This document shows, in pieces, positions 1 through 24,001 of a stretch of DNA of 64,000 nt (its first letter is position 1; each line of letters starts with the position of its first letter). The DNA is from Paralichthys olivaceus (taxonomy: Eukaryota > Chordata > Actinopteri > Pleuronectiformes > Paralichthyidae): NCBI RefSeq assembly GCF_024713975.1, contig NC_091114.1, positions 2,762,001 through 2,826,000 on the forward strand, written 5' to 3'. Under the pieces are notes generated by a model. It worked only from the letters and a program-made list of their open reading frames with translations. It ran no database searches and had not been told where the DNA came from. Made by a program: the position numbers and the translations under genes.

Positions 1-992
1 ACTGATTGAAGTTTTACATAAACACAAAAAGTGATTGGATCCCTGCAGACCCACAGTCAGCTGATTAGAAAAGATCACGGGTAAGATGGAGGGGATCGTG
101 GAGAAGTAAGTCATAGACTTCCTGATTGGTATCCACAGTTGCCTGCTTCATGTATAACCTTGGAAAAGGAGCACACGCCCTCTTCCTATTTATACTGACC
201 ACCAGTGATTGTGAATTGACGATTGATCCTTTTTCCAAGTCTGCTTCCTCTCTGCGACCCCCACCATCACTCAGCAGCAGGATCAGAGATGACATGTGGC
301 AGAAGGTCAGACAGGCTGTGCCAAAAATGTCAGAACACACTAAACACAAAGTTTCACATGTCCTCATGGAGCGCTACCACCATCACCCACACTTACTGTC
401 TAGTCAATACCTCTGCCAAAGAGGTAATGTTCTCACCCATGCCTGTTTGTTTGATTGTCAGTAGGATTACGCAAAAACCTCGGAACAGTTTTCCGCTAAA
501 CTTGGTGGAGGGATGGGACCTGGGCCTGAAGGAAGAGTGAAATTAATTGAAATTAATAATTAATTAATTTATTAAAACTTCTTTTCTTTTATATTTCTAC
601 TATAAGAACCAGACAACCATGTGCAGGGTTTGTTCGGCCTTGGCAGAGGTATGCGCCGGACTGAGTGCCAATTCTAGATTTGGGTGTCGAGGAGGTAACT
701 GTGGTCCCGTGGTGTGATTGGCCTCTGTGCGAAGTGTCGAGATATTGTGGTCGCAGTGCTGTCTCTGAGAGCTGCAGCTGTTGTCGAGCAGAGATAATGT
801 CGCAGGGCCATTAAGGGAACTAAACGGGGCACGTGTGTGATATTATTAGTGCTCTCCTGAGAATGTGCGGTGAGTTTTAGTGCTCCGTTTTGTTTATTTA
901 AAAAACTATGGATCGTATTAGTCTGCTTTTGGACATGTAATGAAATAAAGCACTGATGAACGATGAACTGTTTCTCTCGCTTTCTCTTGTAG
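1..992 (+). other. Part of pygm intron 1 (first coding exon lies left of the window)
   Basis: No reading frame here resembles the first ~81 residues of glycogen phosphorylase, so that exon must lie upstream of the window. The stretch ends in a good acceptor just before position 993. Bases about 626-676 resemble the 3' end of a dispersed teleost repeat whose body is seen again at about 21,250 and 49,935. Nothing else was recognised. Confidence 0.7.
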
Positions 993-11948
<10,956 letters not shown>

Positions 11949-13127
11949 TCCACCTCATCTGCCTCCTCCAACTAACTGTAGCCTGCCCTGTGGTCCAGCC
12001 AGGAGAGACAAACCCTGTAGCCTGCTCACTGTGTACCGTGGCATTATTTCATTACATTACTGATCCTCGTACACGCTCTAATACTTCCACCTCATCGTAT
12101 AGTAATATGTACTAATATGGCCTCATTCAAAATATGTATTTCTTCCCTCTGTGCACCAGCAATGCATATTCTCACTGTTGGGTGAAAACCATGTATCTCC
12201 CCATTGGCCTTTCAGAAGCTAAGAAACAGCCTGGATTTCACCGTGGAATCATTTGGGGGTTCTTCAGCAGGAGTGAAACCATTAAAGAGATACTTTTGTC
12301 ATAGTCCAGTGGTCCATGCATTTTCCAAAATGTCTTCGCCATTGATGTTTGGAAATTAAAGGTCAAAACACCAATCAGGAGTGGAATCAAAACGTTTACA
12401 GCGCTGCACTGCATCAGGACCGTATCTTTACCCAGACTTGGACTTCCATACTTTGGTTTTCACACTACAGTGATACTCAAACCCCAGTTCTAACCACATC
12501 CCCCCTCTACTTCCGAGCCCTTGTGGTTATCAAAACCCAGCAGAAATGTCAAGAAACCTCGGAACTGTTTTTGTTCCATAACAACCTGTGTCTTCCGTGA
12601 AAGTGAGACAGGACGCACCAGAGCCTCAAAGCAGCATTCTGACCGGATGGTGTTGGAAGAAAGCCACTTCTCCATATTGCCAGCAAATTAATGTTCACGT
12701 TAATATTAAAAGACTCCAACTGCTCTGTTAGTGTGTTTTGGTGTTTGCTGAATGTAACCATTTGTGTGTGTGTGTGTATAATTAGTAATGGTCAGGGGAG
12801 CCATGTTTACCTGTGATCTCCTCAGCATGTTTGTGTCTCCTTCTGCTGTACTCTTTTCCTAAAAGTGCCCTGTGTTAGAACGATAAAGCCTTCTCGGCCT
12901 AAAGTCTACATGATGGAATTTGAAAGAGTATTCTGTCGTGTTTCTGTGTGTGTACCATTTGATGAGTCTATGACACTGTGGATATCAGCCTTATTGATGT
13001 ACTGTAACAGCATCCTGTCCTGCTTTAGCTGCTCTGTATGATTGACGACTGTGGTGCTGCAGAAAACTGTCCTCAACATTGAACCCAACGTTTTTCGCTG
13101 TCAGCCAGTGCTTTTCTTTTTTTAGTC

Positions 13128-13133
13128 AATAAA
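13128..13133 (+). promoter_or_regulatory. pygm polyadenylation signal
   Basis: Canonical AATAAA on the coding strand, the best signal downstream of the pygm stop. Confidence 0.6.
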
Positions 13134-14382
13134 TTGACAAGATTACATCAACAGCTCATACGTGTCACTTCACTTTAACACCTCTGTAGCAATGCACACA
13201 GATGATGAGAGCAGGTTTTTCTGGAACATCTCTGGCCCAGAAAAGAACAAGATCAGAGAAGACTTGGACAAATTGATCTGTATGCTGTTATGTCAGAATT
13301 TATTCAGATAAACAGCTGCAGGGCACCACCTGTTTTTGTAAAGTGAATCTAATCAGAGAAATCTGGATTTATTTCAAAATCTCAGTCGTACTCCGAAAAA
13401 GAACAAACATCCAATGACTGTGCGACTAAAGATTTATTTGGTATTGGTTTTTAAAGGTTTAATGCGAAATTCTCAGATTAAAATGAATCAACAGCAATTT
13501 TTTGAGAGGTTTTCTGCAGGTTCTGACAGAGAAGATGTCACAGTTCAATACTCAGAGTCTGAATCTCGGGGAAGAAGTTTCTTGATGTAGGCCAGAGAGG
13601 GCATGGGCACACAACACACCAGCAGATGGCGTTGTTTAACTCATCAAAAGCGAATTTAAGGGCAACACTGACTATCAACAGCATACATACAGACAGACAG
13701 AAAAAACATGTTTATTAAAAGAACGGTACAATCTATGGCCTGGAATTTTGGAAAACTATGAATGGGAATCTAAAAGGCTTGGAACATCTCCCACGCAGCA
13801 CACACAGCAGATTACACTGACGGTTTCATTTAAGTCTGCGCACAGACCCAGAAACCAAACAGTAAACTTATATTGAAATGATTTCAAACTTTAAGACTCC
13901 ATCCAGATGAGTCACCTAATGCAGTGTGTGGAAGCCTGTATCATTCACGTCAGAAATGTAGCCTTCATTAAGAAGAGACAAATGCACTAATGGAAATTTC
14001 TCAGCTCTTCCAAAGTACAGACTTTGTTTGATGTAGTGTATATATAGATAAATATGTAGTTAAAAAAGCATGGCTGCAGTTTCTAAACAAATCAGATATG
14101 AACTCCTGAATAAGATATTTACTGAGTGTGTCTGTATCATCTGTATCTGCATCTGTATCTGTATTTTAAAGGCCTGATTCAAGTTCTATGTCATACAGTC
14201 AGTTGTTAACATGTTAGATCTACACTCATTGTCTCTAAACAAACTAAAATATACTGTAGTATTAAACGCTGAAATATTAAAATCAATACCCTATTATTTA
14301 ACCTCAAACATGGTCGTCTTGCACCGCCCACATACTCATGATTGACAGCTGTCTGTCACAACCTGTCCCCTCCTATCCTTTG

Positions 14383-14389
14383 TATTAAA
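14383..14389 (+). promoter_or_regulatory. Possible TATA-like element of the ETS gene
   Basis: TATTAAA lies about 70 bp upstream of the proposed ATG at 14,459, with an E-box ACAGCTGT near 14,346. The position supports the short first exon but was judged by eye only. Confidence 0.35.
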
Positions 14390-14458
14390 GTCCCGGTTCC
14401 CCCTCGGTCCCCAGTCTCTGTTTCCTCCACCTGATTCCCCAATTCCTCACACACTGGG

Positions 14459-17400
14459 ATGGACTGCATTACTTATGGTAAGACTATACTTCATCTGCTC
14501 AGTGTTTAAGTGTCCTGCGACTTAAATCAGCTAATTGTTGCTATTTATTTCAAAATGTCTTTTATTTCTTGTTTCAAATTGATAATTTGGTTTAAAAAGG
14601 TTTAGTAAAAAGGTTTAGTAGATGTTATTGACAAAACTTTACTATTTGTATAGTACATATAAACATTTTCAGTATATAATCCCTTTAAAAGATTTGAATT
14701 TAGTTGTAAGGATATAAGTGTTTCATAAGGTGCATATAAATTATAATTGAGTTATAGAAACAGTCAGAGTGAGTGGAGCTTTTAAACATTCCTGAATGAA
14801 ACATTTAATTAATTAAGGTATTCTATCTGTACACCTTATAAACTGAATGTGCCAACACTTTATTTCAAAATGAGCCATTTAGCATTTATTAACAGTTTGT
14901 AAACATGGAATAACTGGTTTCTGTCAAACTACAATGTAGTTCAAAGCAGACATGAGTGTTTATAGTATGTATCTATAACTATAACTCCTGACGTCAGCTT
15001 ATAAAGCAGCATATAAAGGCAAAATAGGGGAAGTTAAGTGTTACAGTGCTGTACAGGTGCAGTTTTACAAATACTCTATTTTATAGCTCATAATAACTCA
15101 GTATATTTGGAATATTATACGAGATTAAATACAGCAAGTTAGGGTTCAATGCTTAATATATGGCAAAAATATATGTTGTTTTTACTGTATAATAATATAA
15201 TATTATATAATATCATATTTAATCAATGGCCATCTTAAAAGAGCCTTTTCTTTTTCGTGTGAATATATAAAGGCACAGAAGAATGTGAATAGGAAGAAAT
15301 ATGCATTTGTGACTGCTGCCTCTGAAACTAATTCTAATCAATACTTCAGCAGTGAAAAACATGCAGTAATATGATTACAAAAAGGATTATTTTATCATTA
15401 TTTATTACTCATCATTCATTATCTGTTCAGTAGAAATACATTAGACATACTTCACAGGATTTAGCTGTCAACTAATGGATTAATTAAAGAAATATCTGTT
15501 AACAACGACAATCCAGTGTGTTAATCATCTTGTAAAAAATGTATTAATTGTTTATATACTGCTCGTAAAGATTTTAAGTGTTTGCGGAAGTACTAAAGTG
15601 TTGTAATGAAAAACATATTGAATATTGTATACATACTGCTTAGTTTATGGTACAAAGAAAGGAAAAGAGCCATCACATGAAAGTGTCGATATTTTAATTC
15701 TGTCCAAGAGCTGGACACCCTGGACGTCCCCCCTCTCACCCCGACCAGCAAGGAGGTCCTCAGCCAGGCAGTGAAGGCCAGTTTCGCTGGATTCACCCAG
15801 GAGAGAATCACCCGCCACTTTCCACAGGGTACAGATGGAACCACGCGCAGAATAATCCAGTCAAAAATATACTTGTAGGGGCGAGAGCTTTTATTAGAGG
15901 AGTTGAAGAGATGAGGCTTTCTACATTCAAAGCTGTACATTTATACGTTTCTATATGTGTTCAGATCCTACCCTGTGGTCCGAGTGGGAGGTGAACCACT
16001 GGCTGGACTGGTGCCAGGCTGAGTTCGGACTCCACTGCTTGGGCTCGGACCTGAGGGGCTTGCAGGGCAGTGAGCTGTGTGGTCTGGACCAAGATGATTT
16101 CCTGACCTTAACAACCGACTGCACCGCAGGGGAGATCCTGTGGGAACATCTGGAGACCATGAGGAGAGGTAAATCCAATGTTCGACCAAAAACTGATATA
16201 ATTCATTTGTTCATTAAAATAGCAAAAGTCAAATTAAGTTGAACAGTGGGTTAGGGTTAGTAATAGTAAGTAATATTATACTTTGTCATATATAAAGAAA
16301 GTAAAATGGATCTTTCTCATTCTTGGAGTTTTACATCTGGTATTGATAGGCCTGTAGATCCATATTCATACTTTCTATGAATCATGGGCCTGTATTGATA
16401 TTTATTTTTCAAATATTACTTTATTAAGTACATCATAATATACTCTGGAGCATTAATGGAGAGGTGTATAAATATATTTATATGTAAGAAAAACTCTGAC
16501 AGAGATTAAGGGACTCTAACTGTATGTTTTATCAAAAGGAAGGTTTAAAAGCCAGACTTAAACACAGAGAGGGTGTCTGCCTCCTAAACTGAAACTGGGA
16601 ATGAGAGGAGAGGAGCTTGATAGCTGAAAACTCTGGCTCCTACTCTACTTTTAAAGAAATTTTGGGATGACAAGTAAGCCTAACTTCTGGGTGATGTGGT
16701 TCTATGAGCTCTTTAATGTATGTTGGTGCCATATTATTAAGGGCCTTGTAAGTGAGGAGGAGAATTTTTAAATGAATTCTCCATTTAACTGGAAGTCAGT
16801 GTGGTGAGGTTACTGCAGGTGAAATCTATTTTCCCGGTTCTTGGTCAGGACACGTGTTGCAGCTTTTTGGACAAGAGTCTTTAATGACTTACTGCTGGAG
16901 CCTGATAACAAGGAATTACAATAATCAAGTCTATGGGTAACAAAGGCGTGCATGTTGTCAGTGTGTGTCTTCTGTTGGAAGCAAATATATGGTAAATAAA
17001 ATTGATGCCAAGCACAGAACCCTGAGGGACCCAGTGAATAGCCTTGGTGTGCACAGATGACTTTAATTTGAACAAATTGGAATTTGTCTGATATATAATA
17101 TTGAAACCAGCTTAGACTGGTTCATTTAACGCCAATGAACTGTTCCAGTCTCTGTTGTAGGATGTGATGATCGTTCGTTTCTTATGATCTAACAATACGA
17201 GGACAGAGACAAACCCTTGATCTGAAGCTGTAAAAAGGTCATTTGTGACTATAGACAAAGCTGTCTCTGTGCTATGATCACCCAGAGTGAAAGTCTTCAT
17301 ATACATAATGGTTCCGAAGAAAGCCACAGAGCCGCACAACTAGCAACAACCTTCTTAACAAGAAAGAGGAGGTTAAATATTGGTCTGTCTTTGGCTAAAA

Positions 17401-20400
17401 CCTCCAGGTTCAGGGTGGGATGTTTGAGAAGAGGTTTGATTATTCTGTCTGGGATTAATTGATGAACTGGAGTTAAACATTGCTGTTACTCCCCCTCCTC
17501 AGCCAGAGCCATGTGGTTTCTGATTCTATTTGTATGATTGTATGATTATCATTAAAGGGAGTAGATTAATTCAGGATGATATATATATATTTATATTTAT
17601 ATTTCGGGATGCATCCAGGACTCAGTGAGAGACAGTAAATAATGCAATCTGAGATTAATTCATTTAATAAAACATGACTTGATAGATTAACATTTCCAAG
17701 CAGTCCAGTATATCTTTGCTGATATGCATGATGATATATGTGACATTAGCGGTATAACATTTTTTAATTTCTACAAATGTTTTATCATTTGATGTATTCC
17801 ACACTCAAAAGATGACGATTACTAATTGTTTCATATTGTAAATCCTATGTGAACATAGGAACATGTTATTATTCTTATTCTTATTATTACTATTAAATGA
17901 TTCTTAATTGTGTTTTATGTCATTGTTTATGACAATTACATAATAATCATACAATGCAGCTGAAAACATGTTTAATCTTAATTTATTCTGCAGAGAATGA
18001 ATATGACTGCAGTTCTTTCTTACCCATCTGCACGATACCATCTTACTGCCAGCTTCGATTCAACAAAGGTAACAATCATGTTTTTTATCATAAATACTGC
18101 TGTTAAAGTGAATTACTATATCGTTAGACATTCTAACAAGAGCATTAATAAATTAATAGTAATAAACGTTGATGATCCTGTCGTCTTTGTCACTCAGACG
18201 ATGTCCGGGAGCTTTCGGACACACATTGTTACCATATTCAGTATGATGCCTCTGAGAGGACAGAGCTCCACACTCTGGACTCTGTGGCTGCACAGCATCA
18301 AGACTATCACCTGTTCAAATCTCAGGATCCCAGCAGGAACATGGCCTATCCTGCTCTGCATCAGGACACAGGAGGAAATGGAGGTACTTTATCAGCTGTC
18401 CGTCTGTCTCTGTCTGTGTGTGTGTCTGTCTGTGTATTTGTGTGTGTGTGTGTGTGTGTCTCTGTGTGTTTGTCGATGTGTCTTTGTCAGCCTTAACATC
18501 TACAGGTGTGTGGTTGAAGTCAAAATGAAGGCCGAGTTTGAAGATGGATGATGTCCAACCCATGAGTACTGAGCACTGTACTGTCACAAGATGGTCTCAA
18601 GGCTCAAATCTTTATTTTATTATTTATTTGGTTCTGAAACTGTTGTTAAATCTGAATCCTGTTTTGGGGTTAAATTGTTCTGAAAATTGAGTTGAGCTCA
18701 GACAGTTTTTGGTATTGACATATCCAAGTTTAGTTCCCTGACCCATACCCCCATCCTTCAACCACGTTTTGTGGTAATCTGTCCAAACCAAGTAATAATC
18801 AGAGCTAAGAACTCAACATTGGCAGAGGCAAGACAATAAAAAAAACATGCCTTGATCATTTTGCATACACGTGGTGAATGAATTGTACTGATGAATCCAA
18901 GATCACAATAAAATAGAAATCTGCTTTTCACCTGAGATCTACAGAGCTCGTCTCTATTGGCTCATAATTTGGATTATATGTCCCCAAACTGCTCTGGGCT
19001 TAGGCCTCGCTTGATTTGTTCTCATAATTTCGATGTTTTCATGATTTGATAATATTAATATTAACTTTAATTGACTGTATTTATGTGGCGTGTTTACAGC
19101 CTTACAAACCACTCTATGCCCCACCTTTTTCTCCTATTCATATTTGGCGCAGCTTTGACTCAGGATGTAGAGTGGGTCGTCCACTAACTAGAAGGTTGGC
19201 GATTCCATCCCAGTGTCCTTGAACCCCAAGTTGCTCCTGGTGGCTGTGCCGGTGGTGTGTGAGTGAGACAGTGCTACAGTGTATATATGAATGGAAGTGG
19301 AAAAAATCCATAACTACAGAAACATACATATTATATACACTGTCAGCCATAAGGTGCAATTTAGACACACACGAGGAAACAGGATTTCAACCACCAACCT
19401 TCTGATTAGTGGACGACCCTCTCCAACTCCAGAACCACAGCCACACTAAACACTTACTCTGATGTTGAAAATGTGTTTGTATATATATGTCATTTCATGT
19501 ATCAACCTCACTGTGGCTTCCACAAGCTGTTTTCCATTTTATCACCTGCGAGTCTTACAAACTGCTTCAGTCCTGTTCTCTCCTGTATTTGTAGAGACAG
19601 ACTCAGAGGTGGAGATCGTTCATAGTGACGATTCTGACATTGTGGACGCTCTGTCGTGGACCACTCCGCTCCAGGATATAGACCCAGTCGTGGCAGAGAC
19701 CATGTCTGAAGACGTCTTTACTTTACCGCAGACACACAGGAGCTTCAAGGACTATGTCGGCAACAAAACCGACCTGGGCAGAGCTGTGATACCAGCAGCC
19801 GTCCTCGCTGGTTACACTGGTGAACACTGATATCATCATCTACATAGATAGATACAGACCATTTAATAGATCGAATGTGTTGTATCTTGGACAGATTGAG
19901 AGTCAGTTGCAGATTTGCTCAGCTGATTCTTCCCATCGTGTTCATACAGGAAGTGGCCCCATTCAGCTGTGGCAGTTTCTCCTGGAGCTTCTGACAGACC
20001 GGAGCTGTCAGTCGTGTATCAGCTGGACAGGAGATGGGTGGGAGTTCAAGCTGACAGACCCTGATGAGGTAACTGCACGATGCCTGTGGGTTTACACAAC
20101 ATTTCAAGAGGGGAAATACAGTACTTATATTTTCTTTCTGTTGTTCTCATAGTCCAATGACGTCAATATCAGGTTCAGGTAAATGTGGGATTTATTTAGT
20201 TGTGCTCAGCGGATTGATTGCCACCTGGTGGCTGACTGCAGTATAGATAATAAGTCCTGCCTCCTCTATGTTAGTGGATGGAACATGGGCCAAACTTGAT
20301 TCAAGATCCTGTTCTGAATTAACCAATAAATCACTTCAACAATACTGTGTTCCGATTACTACATTTAATTTACTTTACTAGTACAATTCTGTTATTCATT

Positions 20401-20686
20401 ACTTTATTGCCGTCTGAGAAGAGGTAAAGGAAAAGCATGTAGCAGTTCCCTGTTGTTGTTTTGTGGTGTTAAGGTGGCGCTGCTGTGGGGCCGGAGGAAG
20501 AACAAACCCAAGATGAACTATGAGAAGCTGAGTCGCGGTCTGCGCTACTACTACGACAAAAACATCATACGCAAGACGGCGGGTAAGCGCTACGTCTACC
20601 GCTTCGTCTGCAACCTGCAAGGCCTGCTGGGATACGAGCCTGGAGAGTTGCAGGCCATGTTGGACATCGGTAGCAAGAGTCACTAA
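14459..20686 (+). CDS. ETS1/ETS2-like transcription factor (pointed + ETS domains)
   Basis: Nuclear DNA-binding regulator that recognises GGAA/T cores. Exons: 14459-14477, 15709-15828, 15965-16168, 17994-18068, 18198-18383, 19595-19819, 19950-20068, 20474-20686 (TAA). Phases agree throughout (1,1,1,1,1,1,0), giving 386 residues. The N terminus has [10 protein letters not shown], matching the MAPK-target Thr-Pro region of ETS1/2. The pointed domain follows (about 47-114, [13 protein letters not shown]...ILWEHLE). An acidic, Ser-rich middle leads to the autoinhibitory helix region [12 protein letters not shown] and [12 protein letters not shown], then the ETS domain (about 280-370) with the recognition helix [16 protein letters not shown]. 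The ETS domain is clearly ETS1/2 class, not GABPA or ELF. The pointed domain and linker are much more divergent than in either known ETS1 or ETS2, and the N terminus is short. Exon 1 (MDCITY) is the least certain part; its donor, phase and upstream TATA-like element fit. Confidence 0.9.
16600..17465 (-). mobile_element. L2-like LINE reverse-transcriptase fragment
   Basis: The minus strand reads [19 protein letters not shown], a decayed version of the same RT core seen at 7,580. The plus strand shows the typical antisense phrases (GGGCCTTGTAAGTGAGGAGG, AGCACAGAACCCTGAGGGAC). It is longer than the pygm copy but broken by stops and deletions. It lies in the large intron between the pointed-domain exon and the next ETS exon. 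Confidence 0.8.
18408..18486 (+). repeat. (TG)n/(TCTG)n imperfect microsatellite
   Basis: TG-rich low-complexity tract starting about 25 nt after the ETS exon ending at 18,383. The open frames across it on both strands are repeat artefacts. Confidence 0.85.
19146..19300 (+). repeat. SINE head, forward copy of an inverted pair
   Basis: Carries the SINE head and body phrases (GAGTGGGTCGTCCACTAACT, AGTGTCCTTGAACCCCAAG). Together with the reverse copy at 19,355 it forms an inverted pair about 50 bp apart, in the ETS intron before the exon at 19,595. Confidence 0.65.
19355..19447 (-). repeat. SINE head, reverse copy of an inverted pair
   Basis: Reverse complement of the same SINE head (CCAACCTTCTGATTAGTGGA, then ACGACCCTCTCC and CCACAGCCACA). 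Confidence 0.65.
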
Positions 20687-21249
20687 CGGCTCAACAAACA
20701 CTGGGAGGACGAAGCAGAGAGACGCTTTCTTTTCAAATACGGAATCCTTCAATTTCCATCTTTGTTCACTTGACACATGGTTCGTGTACATGTGGGAGGA
20801 TGCTGAGGTCGTCTGCTAATGTCAGCTGTGAACATTAACAGATGACATGAAGCACTTTATCTTGATTTCACTGTCAAACAATAAAACAAACATCAAAGTT
20901 ATTTGTGCAATTTATTTTGATATTTAAATTAAAAAAACGTGAGGTGTATATTATGAATATCATGAATATAAACAAACGAATACTTTCACCGATATTTGCT
21001 GGTAATTATGTAGGAAAATATAGACAGTGATCAACATCCTCTTCACTCTTGTTCATGGTGACCCCCACTTGCAGACAGGGTAAAGATTCTACTCTAGATG
21101 TTTTGAGAAAATTAAAGTAAGAGTTGGCTACTTTTGCATAATGGCACTCCTATCATGCTCGTATTAAATATTATTTAAAAAACATCACATGACTCATGAA
21201 CCCCAGTGTCAGTATGTCAAGTTTAAGAAAAAATGACTGTAGAAAACCT

Positions 21250-21530
21250 GAGAAAGAGTTTGTTTTCTTATTTGTCAGCAGGGATCACACAAACATTACT
21301 GAATGGATTTCCACAGAACTGGTGCAAATACAGACAAAGGGACAAATACAGGATCTCTTTAAACTTCCTTTAACATTGCATGTTTTGACATTTAATTTAA
21401 CATTTTCAACATTTTCACAGGGAATGATTCATGAAACAAATCATATTTAGAGAACTGATATCTATGTGTGTGAGTAATATAGTGCAGCTTGAATATATTG
21501 GGCCTTTGTAGTCCAAATTAAGCATAACTT
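21250..21530 (+). repeat. Dispersed teleost repeat, non-coding
   Basis: Shares an order of phrases with 49,935-50,200: 'ACTGAATGGATTTCCACAGA' type opening, a TTTCTTTAACATT-like block, then 'CAGGGAATGATTCATG'. Recognised from memory as a frequent fish repeat; its usual 3' end also appears alone at 626-676. Confidence 0.5.
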
Positions 21531-22137
21531 CATGATAAGAAACATCTTGGGAAAGATTTTGGAAACGATGGACATGTATTACAACTCCATAGTTTTATCC
21601 GTCATCGTAATGATCCCCAGGTAAAGAGCAGAAGCAGGATTGTGTTTCACAGTAATCTAACAGGAATGGATGCTTCTGTATTTGACTGCAGCAGCTTGGT
21701 GGATGAGGCCTCATTGAGTTGTGTCAAACAGCTGAGCCACATTCAACTAGGTTGTAAATATTGTTATTTACAGTGCATCTGTTGCAGAGATTGATCCCTC
21801 ACATGTGGCTCTCTCTGAGGTTTCGACGTTGTTTAAAAGGGTTTTTATTTCGTCGTATCTCCTTACTCTTTTTGAGGATTAAGGACAGAGAGTCTTGCAC
21901 CTTGTTAAGCCCTACAAGACAAATTGTGATTTGTGAGTATAGGCTATATGTGCAGTGAGGGGGGGGGGGCTGGGAGAGCACCTCCACCTGTACCAGAGGA
22001 TCAATCAGGGCAGGTGAGAGCTGTTAGCTGATTGAGCCTCAGGTTTAAAAGACACCGGTCGAGGCTGCCGTGGTCAACTGCCACACTATACAAATAACAT
22101 TTTTATTGATTGATTGATGGAAATATGAGTGGGGTCT

Positions 22138-22506
22138 AAAAGGTACAGTGTGTAGAATTTTGTGATATCGAGTGTTGAAGTTGCATGTTGCAGCTGAACA
22201 CCCCTCACCTCACCCTCTCCTTCCAAACATGAACCTGTGGTAGCTTCAGTTGTCATAAAAACTCAAACAGTGTTTAGTTTGTCCAGTCTGGACTAATGTA
22301 AAAAACATGGCGGCCTCCATAGAGAGGGTCCCCTCCATGTAAATATAAAGTATTTAAATATAAAGGGCCTTTTCTGGGGTAAAGAAAACAACAATTCATA
22401 CAATTTAGATGAAATGAACTAGTGAAAACATCATGAGGATTATTCTACATTAAATTCCTGCCAATAGATCCCTTTCACCTTAATCTTACACACTGGACCT
22501 TTAAAA
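22138..22506. mobile_element. Palindrome-ended MITE, apparently full length
   Basis: The left end AGGTACAGTGTGTAGAATTT and the right end, read in reverse, AGGTCCAGTGTGTAAGATT form imperfect terminal inverted repeats of about 20 bp around a ~370-bp AT-rich body containing ACATGGCGGCCTCCAT. No coding capacity. A right-half copy lies at 49,596. Confidence 0.75.
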
Positions 22507-24001
22507 GTCAAATCCACTTCGCTGAATATTTTTGCTGTGTCCAGTGGGAAGCCTCCACAGACACAAGTTCCCTCCACTGATAATCTCCCAACCAGAATCA
22601 TCTGGCGAAGGTTCCTGTGTGGACGCAGAGATACAGCATGAGAGTGTCCCTGCCGGGAGGCGCTTCTCCAGGGATCAGCTGCTGCTTGGACTAATGGAAC
22701 CTAATTGATGTATTCACGCTTGCTGAGCCAACCCCTCTCTGGCTTTCGCTCCACTTCATATGAGAGGTAGGTGTGTGGGTGACTGGAATAACCAGCTCCT
22801 GCGGAGAGATCAAGCGGACTGATTTAACACCTCAGATCCCACACAAGGCGTGTTTGATTTATAACCTTCTCATTCCTCGTACAGCAGGGGATCCATGTCT
22901 GCTCCTGTGGATTGAAGAATGGTTCCTTTCAGTCTGACCCTGAGTGCGTCTTCAGAGCTTGATTATTCCGCTGTAAATGCACTTGCAACAAAAATATTCC
23001 ATTGAGGTTGAGCAGAAACTTAATAGAGTCTATGATAAATTATGCGTTCTGTTTCGTAAGATTATTATGCTGCTTTTTGACAATAACTTCATTTGAAAAA
23101 TCATATAAAAGTACAGAAAGCAATAATCCCCTTTGAGTTGTAGTGCAGTCAAAAAATAAAGCAGCATAGAATCGAATCACACAATTTAAGTGCAAAAGCC
23201 CTAAAACTGCACTTGAGTAAATGTACTCAATTATGTTCCATGTTGCTGAACGTGTTGAAGGATTCAGAGGCGAACATGTTTTGCAGCATTGCAGTTACTG
23301 ATTATTCATCTTGAATATAACCCACCTGTGGAAAAAATACAGATCCAAGACCCTGTAAGAATCGAAGCTGATCAGAAAAGAGAATCTTGGGTATGATGTC
23401 TGTTCATGACTCAGTTGTGTTTCTGCTTTAATCCCCAACACACACTCAAAGACACACGCACAGTCTTGCCCCATGCCGGCTCTTCCATTAGCAGGCTTTG
23501 GGAGTGTAAGTGGTGGAAGTAATCCTCACACACTCTCGCTCTGGCTCTGTCACCTGCTCACTGGCGGGTGCTGCAAATCTGGGGATGTAAATGATATGAT
23601 GAAACCTGAACGTATATGTGCAATGTTATCACATAAGCCACGTTCCATCTTAAGGTTCCAAAAATTCCTTAAAAATGCAGAAAGCTCCATTAACTGATAA
23701 AGATTGAGATGTGGTTGAAAGCTCTGGAAAACGTTTGGCAAGCAGTGGCCTCTGAGTACAGATTTCCATGTCAAACGTACGGACAGTGTTATTACTCTGA
23801 AATTCCATTTTTCTGCATTTTGGGTTTGGTCGTAGTGACACCAGGTTAAGGAAGGTAGTCCAGACGGCCCAGCAATGTTTTCCAGGAGAACCCTGAGGCG
23901 TTTCAGGCCAAATGAGATTTATAATCTTGGTCTGCCACTAGACCTTGTGCCAGTAGGACGTATTAAATGGTTTGTAAATATATATATAGAGAGAGAGAGA
24001 G

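Larger units (their letters stand above)
11949..14458 (+). other. pygm 3' UTR and intergenic spacer
   Basis: The pygm 3' UTR probably runs to about 13,150, with a canonical AATAAA at 13,128-13,133 about 1.2 kb after the stop. The rest holds no recognisable gene. A segment at about 13,516-13,585 (GGTTCTGACAGAGAAGATGT...) resembles one at about 50,231, so it is probably repeat-derived. Confidence 0.6.

Noticed and set aside
126-540. First coding exon of pygm in the overlapping frames at 126-540
   Set aside because: The translations show none of the conserved phosphorylase N terminus (no ISVRGLAG-like or DYYFAL-like segment).
15955-16242. Intronless 95-residue gene
   Set aside because: This is the pointed-domain exon of the ETS gene read through its donor at 16,169.
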